A DNA stretch of 64,000 nucleotides from assembly GCA_020630875.1 (NCBI GenBank), contig JAHDIH010000007.1, forward strand, positions 1 through 64,000. The letters run 5' to 3'. A program made the translations under genes and the position numbers. Source of the stretch: Deltaproteobacteria bacterium. GTDB lineage: Bacteria > Myxococcota_A > Polyangia > Haliangiales > Haliangiaceae. The notes beneath the pieces are model-generated. The model did not search any database. It had not been told where the DNA came from and saw only the letters and a list, made by a program, of their open reading frames with translations. Positions 1 through 9,627 of the stretch are shown here, one piece after another; the stretch's first letter is position 1; each line of letters opens with the position of its first letter.

Positions 1-833
1 GTGACGAGCCACTCGATAACGAACCTTCGGCGCTCGAAAGTGACGAGCCGCAAGTTTGCGAACCCAACAAGCTCAAAAGTGTTGCAGTTGCAGAGAAAGA
101 AACTTCCATTGACAAGGCAGCTGCCCTGCCAAATTCCTCTCAAGCCAGTCTGCCTGTCGAAGAATGTGTCATTTCGAAACCAAACGATCCTAAAGCACAG
201 GAACAAACTCCAACCGCAACGACTAAGTCTCGAAAGGACAGCCAATACGAAGCTCTGGCATTTGCTCTAGGCGCCTCCCCTTCAGAGGCTCCCAATGTTA
301 ACGCCAACGTGAACGCCGCCACTACAGGGCTGTTGACAAGTAGGCTAGAGAGCGAAACCGCTCTATTCGATGACATAGAAAATAACTTTTCTGCATTGAC
401 GATTCCCCAAGAGCCAGCGCTGATAGAACAAGTGACCGGCTCAAACGAAAACAGCCCAAACAGACGGACCATCGTAGGTGGAAATGCCCCGCCGCAAAGG
501 AAAGAGCCAACCTTCGAAGATTCGGCGCTCGCCAATGCTATCGACCTACCACTGTCTATCGAATCATCGAAATTAGACTTAGGCGTCTCGGATAGCTCAT
601 CTCAAAATTGGGCCGCACTTTCACCACAAAACATTTCAGCCAACGCCATTGACCTGCCCTTAAAGTCGGAAGCCGCCGGCGCCATGTTGAAGTCCACGAT
701 GCTCCATCAGGTGCCCAAAAACGAAGATAAGCGAGAAAGTGCTAGCGAGCCGCGCATTCCTTCTTTTGACGACGGAAGCAGGCCAAGTCAGCAAGAACTT
801 TCTGATGACGATATAGCCGACTTTTTCTCCTAG
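1..833 (+). CDS. C-terminal part of a disordered acidic protein (5' end outside window)
   Basis: An open frame enters from the left edge in frame 3 with no stop and ends at TAG 831-833, giving at least 276 residues. There is no recognisable fold: it is rich in Ser, Ala, Pro, Glu and Asp, as in an intrinsically disordered tail. The heptapeptide NAIDLPL occurs twice, around nt 536-556 and 638-658, and could be a short docking motif. The protein ends in a very acidic DDDIADFFS tail. Codon phase is consistent throughout, so this is probably the tail of a large regulatory or cytoskeletal protein. Its function cannot be assigned from this fragment. Confidence 0.6.
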   Translation, partial: DEPLDNEPSALESDEPQVCEPNKLKSVAVAEKETSIDKAAALPNSSQASLPVEECVISKPNDPKAQEQTPTATTKSRKDSQYEALAFALGASPSEAPNVNANVNAATTGLLTSRLESETALFDDIENNFSALTIPQEPALIEQVTGSNENSPNRRTIVGGNAPPQRKEPTFEDSALANAIDLPLSIESSKLDLGVSDSSSQNWAALSPQNISANAIDLPLKSEAAGAMLKSTMLHQVPKNEDKRESASEPRIPSFDDGSRPSQQELSDDDIADFFS

Positions 834-872
834 GGTCGCTATATGTCGTTGGCCACACGACATAGTGTCTTT

Positions 873-899
873 TTGACATACTCGTCATTAGAGTAAAAT
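873..899 (+). promoter_or_regulatory. Promoter of the 906 lipoprotein gene, leaderless type
   Basis: A perfect -35 TTGACA at 873-878 is followed after 15 bases by TAAAAT at 894-899. The ATG begins 6 bases later at 906, so transcription would start at or next to the start codon. No Shine-Dalgarno sequence is present. The 15-base spacer is shorter than ideal. Confidence 0.55.
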
Positions 900-905
900 G
901 GGGTC

Positions 906-2150
906 ATGAGATTTCTTTTGATTCTAGTGACTACTGCGGCTTGTGGTTCTGCTACAGGCCCCACCGACATGGGAGATTCCGACGCGGGAGTATCGGAAGA
1001 GGCGTTTGTCGTTGAAGTCGCCACGGAAGAGCACGACTTTGGTTCCGTTGTAGAAGGTATCGAATCCGCAGGGTACCAATTGGTGGTTTCTAATGCTCAA
1101 GGAAGCGGTGCCGTGAACGTGGCTATCAGTGGCGACGAATCATCTTTTTCTGTGATTGACAACTGCGACGGCAAAACTTTAGCCACCGCAGGAGACGAAT
1201 GCACTATTGATGTAACGTTTTTACCAAACGGTTCCGGGGAGAAAACGTTGTCATTTTCTTTTTCCTCGCCACATAACGACAGTCTTTCCAAAGAGGTTAC
1301 GATGCTTGGAGAGGGTCTTGTAGCAGCAACAGATCTAAGCTTCTCCACTAACGTCATTGATTTTGGAACTAAGCCGCTTAACGCGAACACCACCAACAAC
1401 AACGTAACGTTGACGAACAGTGGTACGGGAACCGTGACCTTAAATTGGTCAGTAACTGGCTCCGACGCAAGCAGCTACTCCATTAGCCAAAGTTGTCCAT
1501 CACTGGCGCCGGGTGCTTCTTGCTCGGTCAGTCCTGGTTTTTCTCCTAAGAGTATCATCGGTAACAAGTCGGCAACACTGCTGGTGCAAACGAGCAACGG
1601 TACTCAGTCCGTTTCGCTAACAGGAAAAGGTAGTGCTACCGTGACTGTCACTGCCCCTACCGACGGAAGAATTTACACAACCGGCAACCAAATCAATTGC
1701 GGAGACGGAAATAACGTTTGCAGCAAAACATTCGAAAATGATGCCGACCAATCGCTTACCATACGTTCATCACAAGCCAGCCACTACTTAGATAGTTGGA
1801 CCTCTGGCTGCTCCGGCTCTAACGTCAACTGCAGCTTGCAAATGACTGGTAACAAGACGGTTTCGGCAAGCTTTCTGCCCTATGTCATTGTTTATGGGCA
1901 AATCGATACCTCCAATAATAGTAGTGGATACATGTCAATCTCAGCTCCTTCAGGAACGTACGGACAAACCTGCATGCCAGGCCCGACCAACGACGCCTGC
2001 AAGCCGGTAAAGCCAGGAACCTCAGTCACCGTTAGCGCCTACGGTTCTGCCAATAATTCGTTTCATTGGTCCCACGGCTGTCCCAACGGAAATAGCTGTA
2101 CGGTGACCGTAAACAATAGCTCAATCACCGTCAGTGCATTTGATTTTTAA
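906..2150 (+). CDS. Lipoprotein with choice-of-anchor-D/HYDIN-like Ig domains and InlB-type repeats
   Basis: The 414-residue protein begins with a short hydrophobic signal and a TTAAC lipobox (Cys at about residue 13), so it should be a lipid-anchored envelope protein. Two Ig-like domains follow, about residues 36-135 and 140-245. They have the pattern of the HYDIN/ASPM choice-of-anchor D family: an early DFG motif and a late Cys-x-[IV] strand then a GKG/GEG end. Residues 250-414 carry two modules with W-x-x-G-C and NCSLQ/SCTVTV motifs, like divergent InlB B-repeats, with paired Cys. It is probably a surface structural or adhesive protein. The partner is unknown, and the domain calls are by eye. 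Confidence 0.75.
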   Translation: MRFLLILVTTAACGSATGPTDMGDSDAGVSEEAFVVEVATEEHDFGSVVEGIESAGYQLVVSNAQGSGAVNVAISGDESSFSVIDNCDGKTLATAGDECTIDVTFLPNGSGEKTLSFSFSSPHNDSLSKEVTMLGEGLVAATDLSFSTNVIDFGTKPLNANTTNNNVTLTNSGTGTVTLNWSVTGSDASSYSISQSCPSLAPGASCSVSPGFSPKSIIGNKSATLLVQTSNGTQSVSLTGKGSATVTVTAPTDGRIYTTGNQINCGDGNNVCSKTFENDADQSLTIRSSQASHYLDSWTSGCSGSNVNCSLQMTGNKTVSASFLPYVIVYGQIDTSNNSSGYMSISAPSGTYGQTCMPGPTNDACKPVKPGTSVTVSAYGSANNSFHWSHGCPNGNSCTVTVNNSSITVSAFDF

Positions 2151-2187
2151 AAAATGAACCTTTTGATGCCTCTATGACTTAACAGTC

Positions 2188-4284
2188 ATGAAGAGACAAA
2201 TCCGAGGACTATTATCCCTTACCATCATTGCTACTAGCGTAGCTTGTTCACCAGGGCTTAAGGCCGCGAGCCTGGGCAAGGTGGTGGTTTACCGCAATGG
2301 CGTGGCCTACTTTGAAAGGAACGCTGCGTTTAGCGACGGAAAAATTCAACTGTCGGTCCCTAGAGATAAAGTCGACGACTTTCTAAAGTCATTAACCGTT
2401 AAAGATGCCGAGAGCGGAGAGGCGTTACCGGTTTCATTTCCTAGTCAAAACCGAAGTGGCTCCGTAGTCGAAATTACAATCGCCGCGCCGTTACACAAGA
2501 AAAACTCCAGGGTTGTCCTTACTTACGTCTCTGACAGTCCAGCCTGGAAACCGTCCTACCGCGCCACACTTGGAGACGACGGAAACATTCATCTACAAGG
2601 ATGGGCAGTGGTGGACAATACAAGTGGTGAAGACTGGAAAGATGTGTTGGTTGGTGTGGGGTCAAGCTCCGCCATGTCGTTTAAGTACGACTTATGGAGT
2701 ATTCGCAATGTCAATAGGCAGTCTCTTGGTGGCGAACAAATGTTTGCTATCGCTCCTCCTACCGGGACTTCTCCATACAATTACAAAGAGCAAGACAAAC
2801 AGATCATTGCAGCACTTAGTAATCAAGAGGCGTTGGACATGGATAGCAATGGGGCTTCGCCAAGTCCAATAGTTACAGAGGACGCCATGGTAGAGGCTGT
2901 TACACTTTCGGCTCAAAAGTCACCAGCCCGAGACCGTACCCTTCAGGAGCCAACTCCAGAAATTAGAAGGGCCCGCGAAAAGGCCGCCTTAGAAAGAAAG
3001 TCGAAAATCCGAAGAAAGCAACAAGCCAACCAACAACTCAAAGATCTCTCAGCGAAAATCAACGGAGATCACGACGGCAAATACATAGTGGAAGGACTTT
3101 CTAGTGGAGATGAAAATACGGCAAGGCGGATGGCAAACATCTTAAGAAGTAACCTAATTTCAGCTGGTGTCGCTCCAGAGAAAGTAAGCGTACGAGTAGG
3201 CAAAGCTGTAGATGGACAACCAACCAGTACACGAATAGTCAGAGATAGCATCAGCGGAGACGAAAACGCGCGCCCTCGAGGGGAAAGTCACTTTGAGTCG
3301 ACCAAACCGATTTCAGTAGAAGACAACGGCAGTGCGATGGTCTCGGTTATGAACAAAGACACGAAAGGACGCGTGGTGTACTTGTTCGACAGGGAGTCAA
3401 CGAGAGGAAACGGCAAATATGCCTTCAAAGCTCTTAGGTTCTTCAACCCCACAGAAAGTACGTTGGAGTTCGGTCCGGTGACGGTTTACGGCAAAGGTCG
3501 CTTCATTGGCGAAGGACTGACAGAAGCGGTTTCTCCAGGACAAAGTGCCATGGTCCCATTCGCACTAGACCACCAAATTTTTGTGGAAGTAGAGCAAAAG
3601 CAGTCAGACGTAATTAAAGGAGTCAACTCAGTGTTTCAAGGTTGGGTAGACGTCAACATGCAGAGAATTAGAACCGCGGATTACAAAGTAAAGAACCGAT
3701 TGCACGAGGCGACGACGGTTTACGTCCGGCATACCATAGCAAAAGGGTGGAATCTTGAGAGTGACTTCGATGAGGCACAAAAGCTAGGGACGATTCACTA
3801 CATCCCTGTAAAACTGGAAGCCGGAGAGGAAAAAACGCTAACGGTATCTCAATCGACGCCTATAGAATTTTCGCTCAACCTAAAAAGGCATAGGGATGTG
3901 GTTCGTCTTGCCACCTACTTAGCTAAAAACAACGACGCTCCACAACTAACAAAGACAATAAAGGATATCGATCGCATGTTCCGAGACATTGAGAACCACA
4001 GAACAAAAATCACAATCGGAGAACAAAAAATCGTCGATTACAAGAAACGTCAAAACGAACTGCACTTACAACTGTTATCCCTAAAAATGGTAAAGTCCAG
4101 TGGTAAGCTCGTAGCTTCGCTAAAACAAAAAATGATTGCTATATCGGAGCGCATCCAGAATGAGACGATCGCCCTGGTAGAGCACCGAGATGCGATTGCA
4201 ATGACACGAGTGTCTTACTTGGAGACCATTGCAGAGCTAAGCTACAAGCCCATTTCTAAAGACAAAGTAGCGGCAGTACAATAG
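2188..4284 (+). CDS. DUF4139 domain-containing secreted protein
   Basis: This 698-residue protein has an N-terminal signal sequence (hydrophobic stretch about 7-25). A DUF4140-like start (VVVYRNGVAYFER) leads to the DUF4139 hallmark PAWKPSYRATL and GWAVVDNTSGEDW near residues 115-150. The rest of DUF4139 resumes after about residue 395 (ALRFFNPTESTLEFG). Between the halves sits a charged insertion of about 200 residues. Part of it (about 285-350) resembles an OmpA-like segment with an R-x-x-x-M-A-N-I-L-R helix. The C-terminus is a long charged helix, probably coiled coil. The family is known from envelope proteins, including MuiA-like ones, but has no established biochemical role. It converges on the giant repeat gene. 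Confidence 0.8.
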   Translation: MKRQIRGLLSLTIIATSVACSPGLKAASLGKVVVYRNGVAYFERNAAFSDGKIQLSVPRDKVDDFLKSLTVKDAESGEALPVSFPSQNRSGSVVEITIAAPLHKKNSRVVLTYVSDSPAWKPSYRATLGDDGNIHLQGWAVVDNTSGEDWKDVLVGVGSSSAMSFKYDLWSIRNVNRQSLGGEQMFAIAPPTGTSPYNYKEQDKQIIAALSNQEALDMDSNGASPSPIVTEDAMVEAVTLSAQKSPARDRTLQEPTPEIRRAREKAALERKSKIRRKQQANQQLKDLSAKINGDHDGKYIVEGLSSGDENTARRMANILRSNLISAGVAPEKVSVRVGKAVDGQPTSTRIVRDSISGDENARPRGESHFESTKPISVEDNGSAMVSVMNKDTKGRVVYLFDRESTRGNGKYAFKALRFFNPTESTLEFGPVTVYGKGRFIGEGLTEAVSPGQSAMVPFALDHQIFVEVEQKQSDVIKGVNSVFQGWVDVNMQRIRTADYKVKNRLHEATTVYVRHTIAKGWNLESDFDEAQKLGTIHYIPVKLEAGEEKTLTVSQSTPIEFSLNLKRHRDVVRLATYLAKNNDAPQLTKTIKDIDRMFRDIENHRTKITIGEQKIVDYKKRQNELHLQLLSLKMVKSSGKLVASLKQKMIAISERIQNETIALVEHRDAIAMTRVSYLETIAELSYKPISKDKVAAVQ

Positions 4285-4285
4285 A

Positions 4286-4328
4286 CAAAAAAACGGGAGA
4301 GAACTAAGTTCTCTCCCGCCATTTTTTT
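4286..4328. terminator. Bidirectional intrinsic terminator
   Basis: The arms GGGAGAGAACT and AGTTCTCTCCC around 4295-4317 form a perfect stem with an A-tract on the left and a T7 tract on the right. It lies between two convergent genes and can stop transcription from both sides. Confidence 0.9.
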
Positions 4329-4340
4329 CGCTTTTGAAAA

Positions 4341-7300
4341 CTAATTCAGATCTTCATCAAGCTCAACGGGAAACGACGTCAGGGTGTTCTTGTATCTTTC
4401 GGTGCCAATAGTGGCAAGATCGATTGTCCGAGGAACTGGCTGTTCCTGTGTTCGTTGACGAATCGTACCAACTTCTCGAGCTACTGGAATGGTATGCTCC
4501 ACTCGTTTATCCTCAGCAACGGAACGAATCGTTGCTACTTCGCGCTGAACTTCAATGTTGTGTTCGACTGGTATTTCCGTGGTTCGGTATTGGATTACCG
4601 GCACCTCGCTTTGAGAAACCACCTCATGAGTGACTGGTACATGCTCTACTCTGTAGTGTATTTCCGGTGTTTCTCGCTTCAATTCGAGGTCGTGTCGAAC
4701 TTCAACTTCATTATACACCTCTTGGTAAGCAGGCACTTCACGTGAAAGCGTTACGACATGCTTAGTGGGAACATCGACAACGTTCTCCACAATCTCGGGA
4801 ACTTCTCTGACCAGCTTCACGTGGTGGTCAAGTGGCACTTCTACTATTTTTTCCACGACATTCGCTACTTCACGTTTGACTTCAATCTCACGATCAACGG
4901 CAACGTCTACTACCTTTTCTACCAGATTCGGCACTTCGCGCTTCAGCGTGACTTCGTGAGTCACCGGAACTTCGACAAAGTTCTCTACAAGTACAGGAGT
5001 TTCTACTTTAACGTCGATATCGACTGGAACCTCAACGAGTACTTCCTTAGGTTGTATTTGAGCCACTTCTTTTTTCAAAGACACCACCTCATTTTTGACA
5101 ACATCTGTGTACTCGAAACGTACGTCTGCGACTTCCTGCTCAAGAGAAACAACTCTTTCCACCGGCACTTCGAAAATTTCTTTCCGCAGGTCTGCAACTT
5201 GCTTGATCACCGGTATAGTCTTGACAACCGGAGTATCGATTACGTCATGTTGATAGGTGGCCACTTCTTTGGCAACAGGTATGATTCGCTCTACAGGTGT
5301 ATCGATTACGTCGTGTTTAATTACCGCGACCTCTCTACGAACGGGAATCTCAACAGATTTCTCAACACTCTCTTCTACCAAGTTAAGGTCTACAATTTCA
5401 CGCTTAGAAGAAATCACCTTCTCAACAACAACATCCTCTACGAGCATCTTGTATTCTGCCACTTGCTTTTTAGTGACAACATCTCGTTCCACGATAACAT
5501 CTTGAACGTCCACAGTAACGTTTGGAACCTCCTTGCGCACGTTGATGACCCGGTCCACACTTACCTCCTCAATTGAGGTAGTAATTGCAGGAACTTCTTT
5601 CTTCACAGAAATATTTCGAGTGACCTCGACTTCTTCTACATGTTCGACGATGCGTGGAACTTGTCTTTCCAGTGTCACCTGATGCTCAAGTGGCACTTCT
5701 ATGACATTTTCGGTCACTACCGGCACCTCGCGTCTTACGTCTACTTCAAATGCGACAGGAACATCGACTCGGTTGTAATTCACCTGGGCTACTTCCGTTT
5801 TCAACGTAACCGCATAAGGAACTTCTACGTCCTCATAGCGTTCACTCACCACTGGCACTTCTCGCTTCAACTCGATCTCAAAAGGAACCGCCACATCTTT
5901 GAGTACTTCTTTGACTTCAGCCACCTCTCGATGAAGCTCTACTTCGCGGGTCACCGGAACGTCGACGTAATTATAGGATACCGAAGGTACCTCTCGGTGT
6001 AACGTAACCTCTCGCTCTACTTCGACTTCTTGTGTAACGTAGTTTATCTTTGGCACTTCACGTCGAACGTGCACATCATGTTCCACATCCTGTTCCACCA
6101 CAATTTGGCGGACCACAGGGTTGTCTCTTTTTACAGAGATGACATGTTCGACTGGAACCTCTGTAACTTCTTGACGAATTATTGGTCGTTCTCGAGTTAG
6201 CTCCACCACTTTTTCCACCGGAACGTCTTTGAGTACTTCGCGAACGAGCTCAACCTGACGTTCCACTGGCTTCTCCTTATATACAGGAACTAAATGCTCT
6301 ACCTCCACTTCGATCATTTTGGGTACCGGTACCGGAACCTCGACACGAAGCGGAACGTTTTCTATCAACTCTTCTACTTCCGCCACTTCGCGCTTCAGCA
6401 AAATAACTCCGCCGTCCACAGGCACAATCTTGTCTTCAATGACGTTGTGAACCACTTCTTTTTCTACGACCTGCCTCTTCACGACCGGCACTTTTCTCTC
6501 GACCGTCTCGGTCTTGATCTCAGGCACTTGGTGACGAAGCTCAACCTCTCGCTCGACAGGTACATTGACAATCTTTTCAACAACCACTTCGACTGGGTTT
6601 TCTATAATCTTTTCATGAATCCTTGCAACGTCATGGTGCAAAACAAGCTCATGGTCCACTTCCCGCTCTTCGTAGACGACCGGGCGATCAACTACTACTT
6701 CGTTAACCATAGGAACGTCTTTGTACAAAAGTATTTCTTTTTCAACTTTTCGTTCTACCGTCCGATAGGTGATCACATCGACAGGTTGTTCAATGATCTT
6801 CTCTTGATAAATGGGTACTTCTTTGTAAAGAATAACCTCTTTAACGACTGGTATTTCTTTCTCAACCACCACTTCCGTAACCACTGGTATTTCGCGCACT
6901 ACCTCTTTAATGATCGGCACTCGTTTCTCAACGATCACTTCTTGAATGGAAGGAATTTCCTTAGTCACTTCGACGATCTTTTCAACCGGGCGGGCGATCA
7001 TCTTCTCTACAACAAAAGGTTTGTCTACAAACACTTCTTTAACCTGCTGAACCGTGTGTTCGACTTCGACTTCCACTTCGACAGGCTTAGCTACAGTCCG
7101 AACTACCTCAATCTCGACAGGTTGCTCGACTAACTTTTCGCGAACTCTTGCCGTTTGTACCACCACAGGAATTTCATGCTCGACTATTTCTTCTTGAATC
7201 TTTTCAGATATCGCTGCTTTTTCAACCACCACAGGAATCGTATGAGTGACTCGCTTTTCTTCAACAGCTTCTACAATCTTCGGTTGTTCCACGTTGACAG

Positions 7301-9362
7301 AAATTACGTGTTCAACCGGCACCTTATGTTCCACTTCCGTTATGACAGGAGTTTCAACGGCTAACTCAACCGTTCGCTCTACCGGAACCTCGCTGTACGA
7401 GTTTACAAGTTCCGCCTTTTCAACGGACAAAGATACCTTACGCTCAACAACACTGTCCGTATAGACTTCATGAATGAGCGCTTTTTGACGGTTGACCTGA
7501 ATTTCTTTGATTACCGGATGCTCTGCAACTTTTTCTACGATGTTCGCAATTTCTCGCTGCAAAGGAACCACGTGTTCCACAGTTTTCTCAGAATAGTTCT
7601 CACGAATCGCAACTTTCTCTTCACTGAGGTCCACGACAACGTCTTTAACCACAGGAACGTAGTGGGGACTTATTTCGGCAATCTCTTCGGTAAGAATGAC
7701 GTCATGGGAAACACTGACCTGTTCGTACTGAGGAACCACCACAGGTTTTTCAACAACCAAGTCAACCGTGTGTTCAACTGGGACTTCTGAGTAGCGGGTT
7801 TCGACTTCTGGTACTTCGACGGTTACATCCACTACTTTCTTAACGGATACCTCTCGGTAACTTTCGACAATCTCAGCTTTCTCTTGTTCGAGCTCAACGA
7901 ACCGACTAACGGGTACCTGCACTCGGTTTTCAATGACCTCTGGTACTTCGACGACAAGGTCAACGGAGTGAGAAACAGGTGTCTCAAAGTAGATTTCCTC
8001 AATTACTGGCTTTTCTACTGACAAGTTCACCGTGTGCTCTACTGGAGCTTCCGTGTAGTGTTCGGTGACCACTGGCTTCTCTACTGACAGCTCTACGTCA
8101 TGTTGTTTTTCGACTTCAACATAATGCTCACTAACCACTGGCTTTTCCACATTTAGCTCTATCTCGCGAGGCGTACTAATTTCGACGTACCTCTCTTTGA
8201 TGTCGGCCTTTTCCTTTTTTAGCTCTATCGTCACTGGAGTTTCGTACTCAACATACGACTCCGTTATTTGCGCCTTCTCAACAAGCAGCTTTACTTCAAC
8301 TGGTACTTCTTTGGTAACCGGCACAGGCACGAGCACAGGACTCTCGACGGTACAGTCGACTTCATGAACCACTTCTTTCGACACCAGGTTCTTCGCTACA
8401 GTTGCTTTCTCGATCTCCACGTCAACGATGTGGTTGACCAGCACCTCAGAGTATCGGGGGGTAATCTCTGCCCGCTCTTGCATCAACTCAACTTCATGAT
8501 TCGTAATTCGCTCTACTTGTTTCGCCTCGACCTTAGCTCGTTCGACTACGAAGGGCACGTTGACGATGACTTCCCTTACTTGCTCTTGCTCGTTGTATAC
8601 CGCCTTCTCGATTTTCACCGGAACATCGAAGTCAACGGGGACTTCATGAATCACTTCGTCGATGACAGGCTTTTCGACCGTGACGTTCACTTGATGATTT
8701 ACCACCTTATGAACAATCACTTCTTCGACCACCGGTTGTTCAACCGTAGACTCGATTTGATGAACTACTTCTTTAGCGACGAACTGATGACGCACAATTG
8801 GCTGATCAAATCGTAACGGAACTTCGTGCTCCACCTGCTCGAACAATCCCATAGTTCTGATGGTCGGTTTTTCAGTGACCATGTCGATGGAGTGCGTTGT
8901 CGGAACCAAGTGGTTTGTTCGAATCGAAAGCTCTGCGTCACGCCGTCTCGTCGGCTTGAGTTTCTTTGGTGGTTCGATGGTTGTTTTGTCCCATGTCGCG
9001 CGGTGATGAATTTCGTGTTCCGATATTATTTTCAGCGCCGGACTTCTAGAGTCCTGCAAAACAAAGAACTCTTCGTCCGCAGCATTTCCGTCTTTGTCCC
9101 AAGTGGTTCGTATCGCTTGTTTCAATTCGACAAGACTTCCGTCGGTCAGCTCGTATTGCGTGAGGTATTCTCCGGTCGTGGTTTCACCATTCTCAGAGTG
9201 AGCAAGAAGTTCCGAAGACTCCACAGACCTAATTGCCTTCTCTGAAAAGTACTCACGGTCAATTCTGTTCGCGAATGAAAGACGTCGCTTTCCTAACGAA
9301 AAGTACATTTCCGCTGCGTTAGTGAGGCCTGAGGTTGAGTTGGTAGGATTTTTCTTGCTCAT
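4341..9362 (-). CDS. Giant Val/Glu/Pro repeat protein, alveolin/articulin-like
   Basis: The ATG at 9362 gives 1673 residues. It follows a TGGAG site and a promoter at 9384-9412, which would exclude an in-frame start at 9458. Residues 1 to about 170 form a non-repetitive head with no signal peptide. Residues about 170-1640 are some sixty or more tandem units of about 22 residues, with consensus like EVPVEHxVxLxREVPxVxE. The first part favours SVEKPVV cores and the last part KREVP cores. A central stretch (about nt 6400-7060) uses roughly 11-12-residue half units such as VVVEKEIPVVKE. Such VEVP/VPV arrays define alveolins, articulins and epiplasmins of protist cell cortices, which assemble into filamentous sheets. 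The sequence suggests a cytoplasmic structural polymer. This is inference, and relation to alveolins may be convergent. Confidence 0.85.
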   Translation of the reverse strand: MSKKNPTNSTSGLTNAAEMYFSLGKRRLSFANRIDREYFSEKAIRSVESSELLAHSENGETTTGEYLTQYELTDGSLVELKQAIRTTWDKDGNAADEEFFVLQDSRSPALKIISEHEIHHRATWDKTTIEPPKKLKPTRRRDAELSIRTNHLVPTTHSIDMVTEKPTIRTMGLFEQVEHEVPLRFDQPIVRHQFVAKEVVHQIESTVEQPVVEEVIVHKVVNHQVNVTVEKPVIDEVIHEVPVDFDVPVKIEKAVYNEQEQVREVIVNVPFVVERAKVEAKQVERITNHEVELMQERAEITPRYSEVLVNHIVDVEIEKATVAKNLVSKEVVHEVDCTVESPVLVPVPVTKEVPVEVKLLVEKAQITESYVEYETPVTIELKKEKADIKERYVEISTPREIELNVEKPVVSEHYVEVEKQHDVELSVEKPVVTEHYTEAPVEHTVNLSVEKPVIEEIYFETPVSHSVDLVVEVPEVIENRVQVPVSRFVELEQEKAEIVESYREVSVKKVVDVTVEVPEVETRYSEVPVEHTVDLVVEKPVVVPQYEQVSVSHDVILTEEIAEISPHYVPVVKDVVVDLSEEKVAIRENYSEKTVEHVVPLQREIANIVEKVAEHPVIKEIQVNRQKALIHEVYTDSVVERKVSLSVEKAELVNSYSEVPVERTVELAVETPVITEVEHKVPVEHVISVNVEQPKIVEAVEEKRVTHTIPVVVEKAAISEKIQEEIVEHEIPVVVQTARVREKLVEQPVEIEVVRTVAKPVEVEVEVEHTVQQVKEVFVDKPFVVEKMIARPVEKIVEVTKEIPSIQEVIVEKRVPIIKEVVREIPVVTEVVVEKEIPVVKEVILYKEVPIYQEKIIEQPVDVITYRTVERKVEKEILLYKDVPMVNEVVVDRPVVYEEREVDHELVLHHDVARIHEKIIENPVEVVVEKIVNVPVEREVELRHQVPEIKTETVERKVPVVKRQVVEKEVVHNVIEDKIVPVDGGVILLKREVAEVEELIENVPLRVEVPVPVPKMIEVEVEHLVPVYKEKPVERQVELVREVLKDVPVEKVVELTRERPIIRQEVTEVPVEHVISVKRDNPVVRQIVVEQDVEHDVHVRREVPKINYVTQEVEVEREVTLHREVPSVSYNYVDVPVTREVELHREVAEVKEVLKDVAVPFEIELKREVPVVSERYEDVEVPYAVTLKTEVAQVNYNRVDVPVAFEVDVRREVPVVTENVIEVPLEHQVTLERQVPRIVEHVEEVEVTRNISVKKEVPAITTSIEEVSVDRVINVRKEVPNVTVDVQDVIVERDVVTKKQVAEYKMLVEDVVVEKVISSKREIVDLNLVEESVEKSVEIPVRREVAVIKHDVIDTPVERIIPVAKEVATYQHDVIDTPVVKTIPVIKQVADLRKEIFEVPVERVVSLEQEVADVRFEYTDVVKNEVVSLKKEVAQIQPKEVLVEVPVDIDVKVETPVLVENFVEVPVTHEVTLKREVPNLVEKVVDVAVDREIEVKREVANVVEKIVEVPLDHHVKLVREVPEIVENVVDVPTKHVVTLSREVPAYQEVYNEVEVRHDLELKRETPEIHYRVEHVPVTHEVVSQSEVPVIQYRTTEIPVEHNIEVQREVATIRSVAEDKRVEHTIPVAREVGTIRQRTQEQPVPRTIDLATIGTERYKNTLTSFPVELDEDLN
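4410..8850 (-). repeat. Tandem coding repeat, about 66 bp (22 residue) period
   Basis: Protein-level period is 22 residues over most of the region. One clear run is six consecutive 22-residue blocks starting at NRVDVPVAFEVDVRREVP. DNA copies are diverged, so the repeat is old and held at the amino-acid level (alternating Val with charged residues, conserved Pro). The unit shortens to about half in the middle (about 6400-7060). Confidence 0.85.
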
Positions 9363-9383
9363 AGTGAATACACTCCAGTATTG

Positions 9384-9412
9384 CTGGTAACTCCGAGCTG
9401 AAAAAACGTCAA
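9384..9412 (-). promoter_or_regulatory. Promoter of the giant repeat gene
   Basis: On the minus strand TTGACG (9412-9407) is followed after 17 bases by TACCAG (9389-9384). Transcription would start near 9377, leaving a leader of about 15 bases that contains TGGAG before the ATG at 9362. This fits the shorter start. Confidence 0.5.
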
Positions 9413-9598
9413 GAAGTGTTTCCTTCCCCCCTACGCCCAAATAACGGCCATTGGTCAACAGCTTAATAATTTCAACTCTTTCTGAACTTACACGAGACCC
9501 GAGTTTACGAAAAAAGAAACTACTTGAACCCGACGTCCAAATATGCGCATCGAAAACCAGCGTTTTCCACTACGGGCCACGTTTGATCGATTTTCCTC

Positions 9599-9627
9599 TT
9601 GGAACGAGAATACAGAGCGTGTAAAAG
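9599..9627 (+). promoter_or_regulatory. Promoter of the 9634 gene, leaderless type
   Basis: TTGGAA (9599-9604), a 17-base spacer and TAAAAG (9622-9627) are followed 6 bases later by the GTG start at 9634. No ribosome binding site is visible. Confidence 0.5.

Noticed and set aside
4424..9245. Many long plus-strand open frames over the giant repeat gene
   Set aside because: They are antisense shadows of the Val/Glu/Pro repeats (His/Asn/Phe/Arg-rich or Ser/Thr-rich products), with no starts, signals or family motifs.
9363..9458. Upstream extension of the giant repeat protein to 9458
   Set aside because: A -35/-10 pair at 9384-9412 and a TGGAG site lie inside this extension and support ATG 9362.
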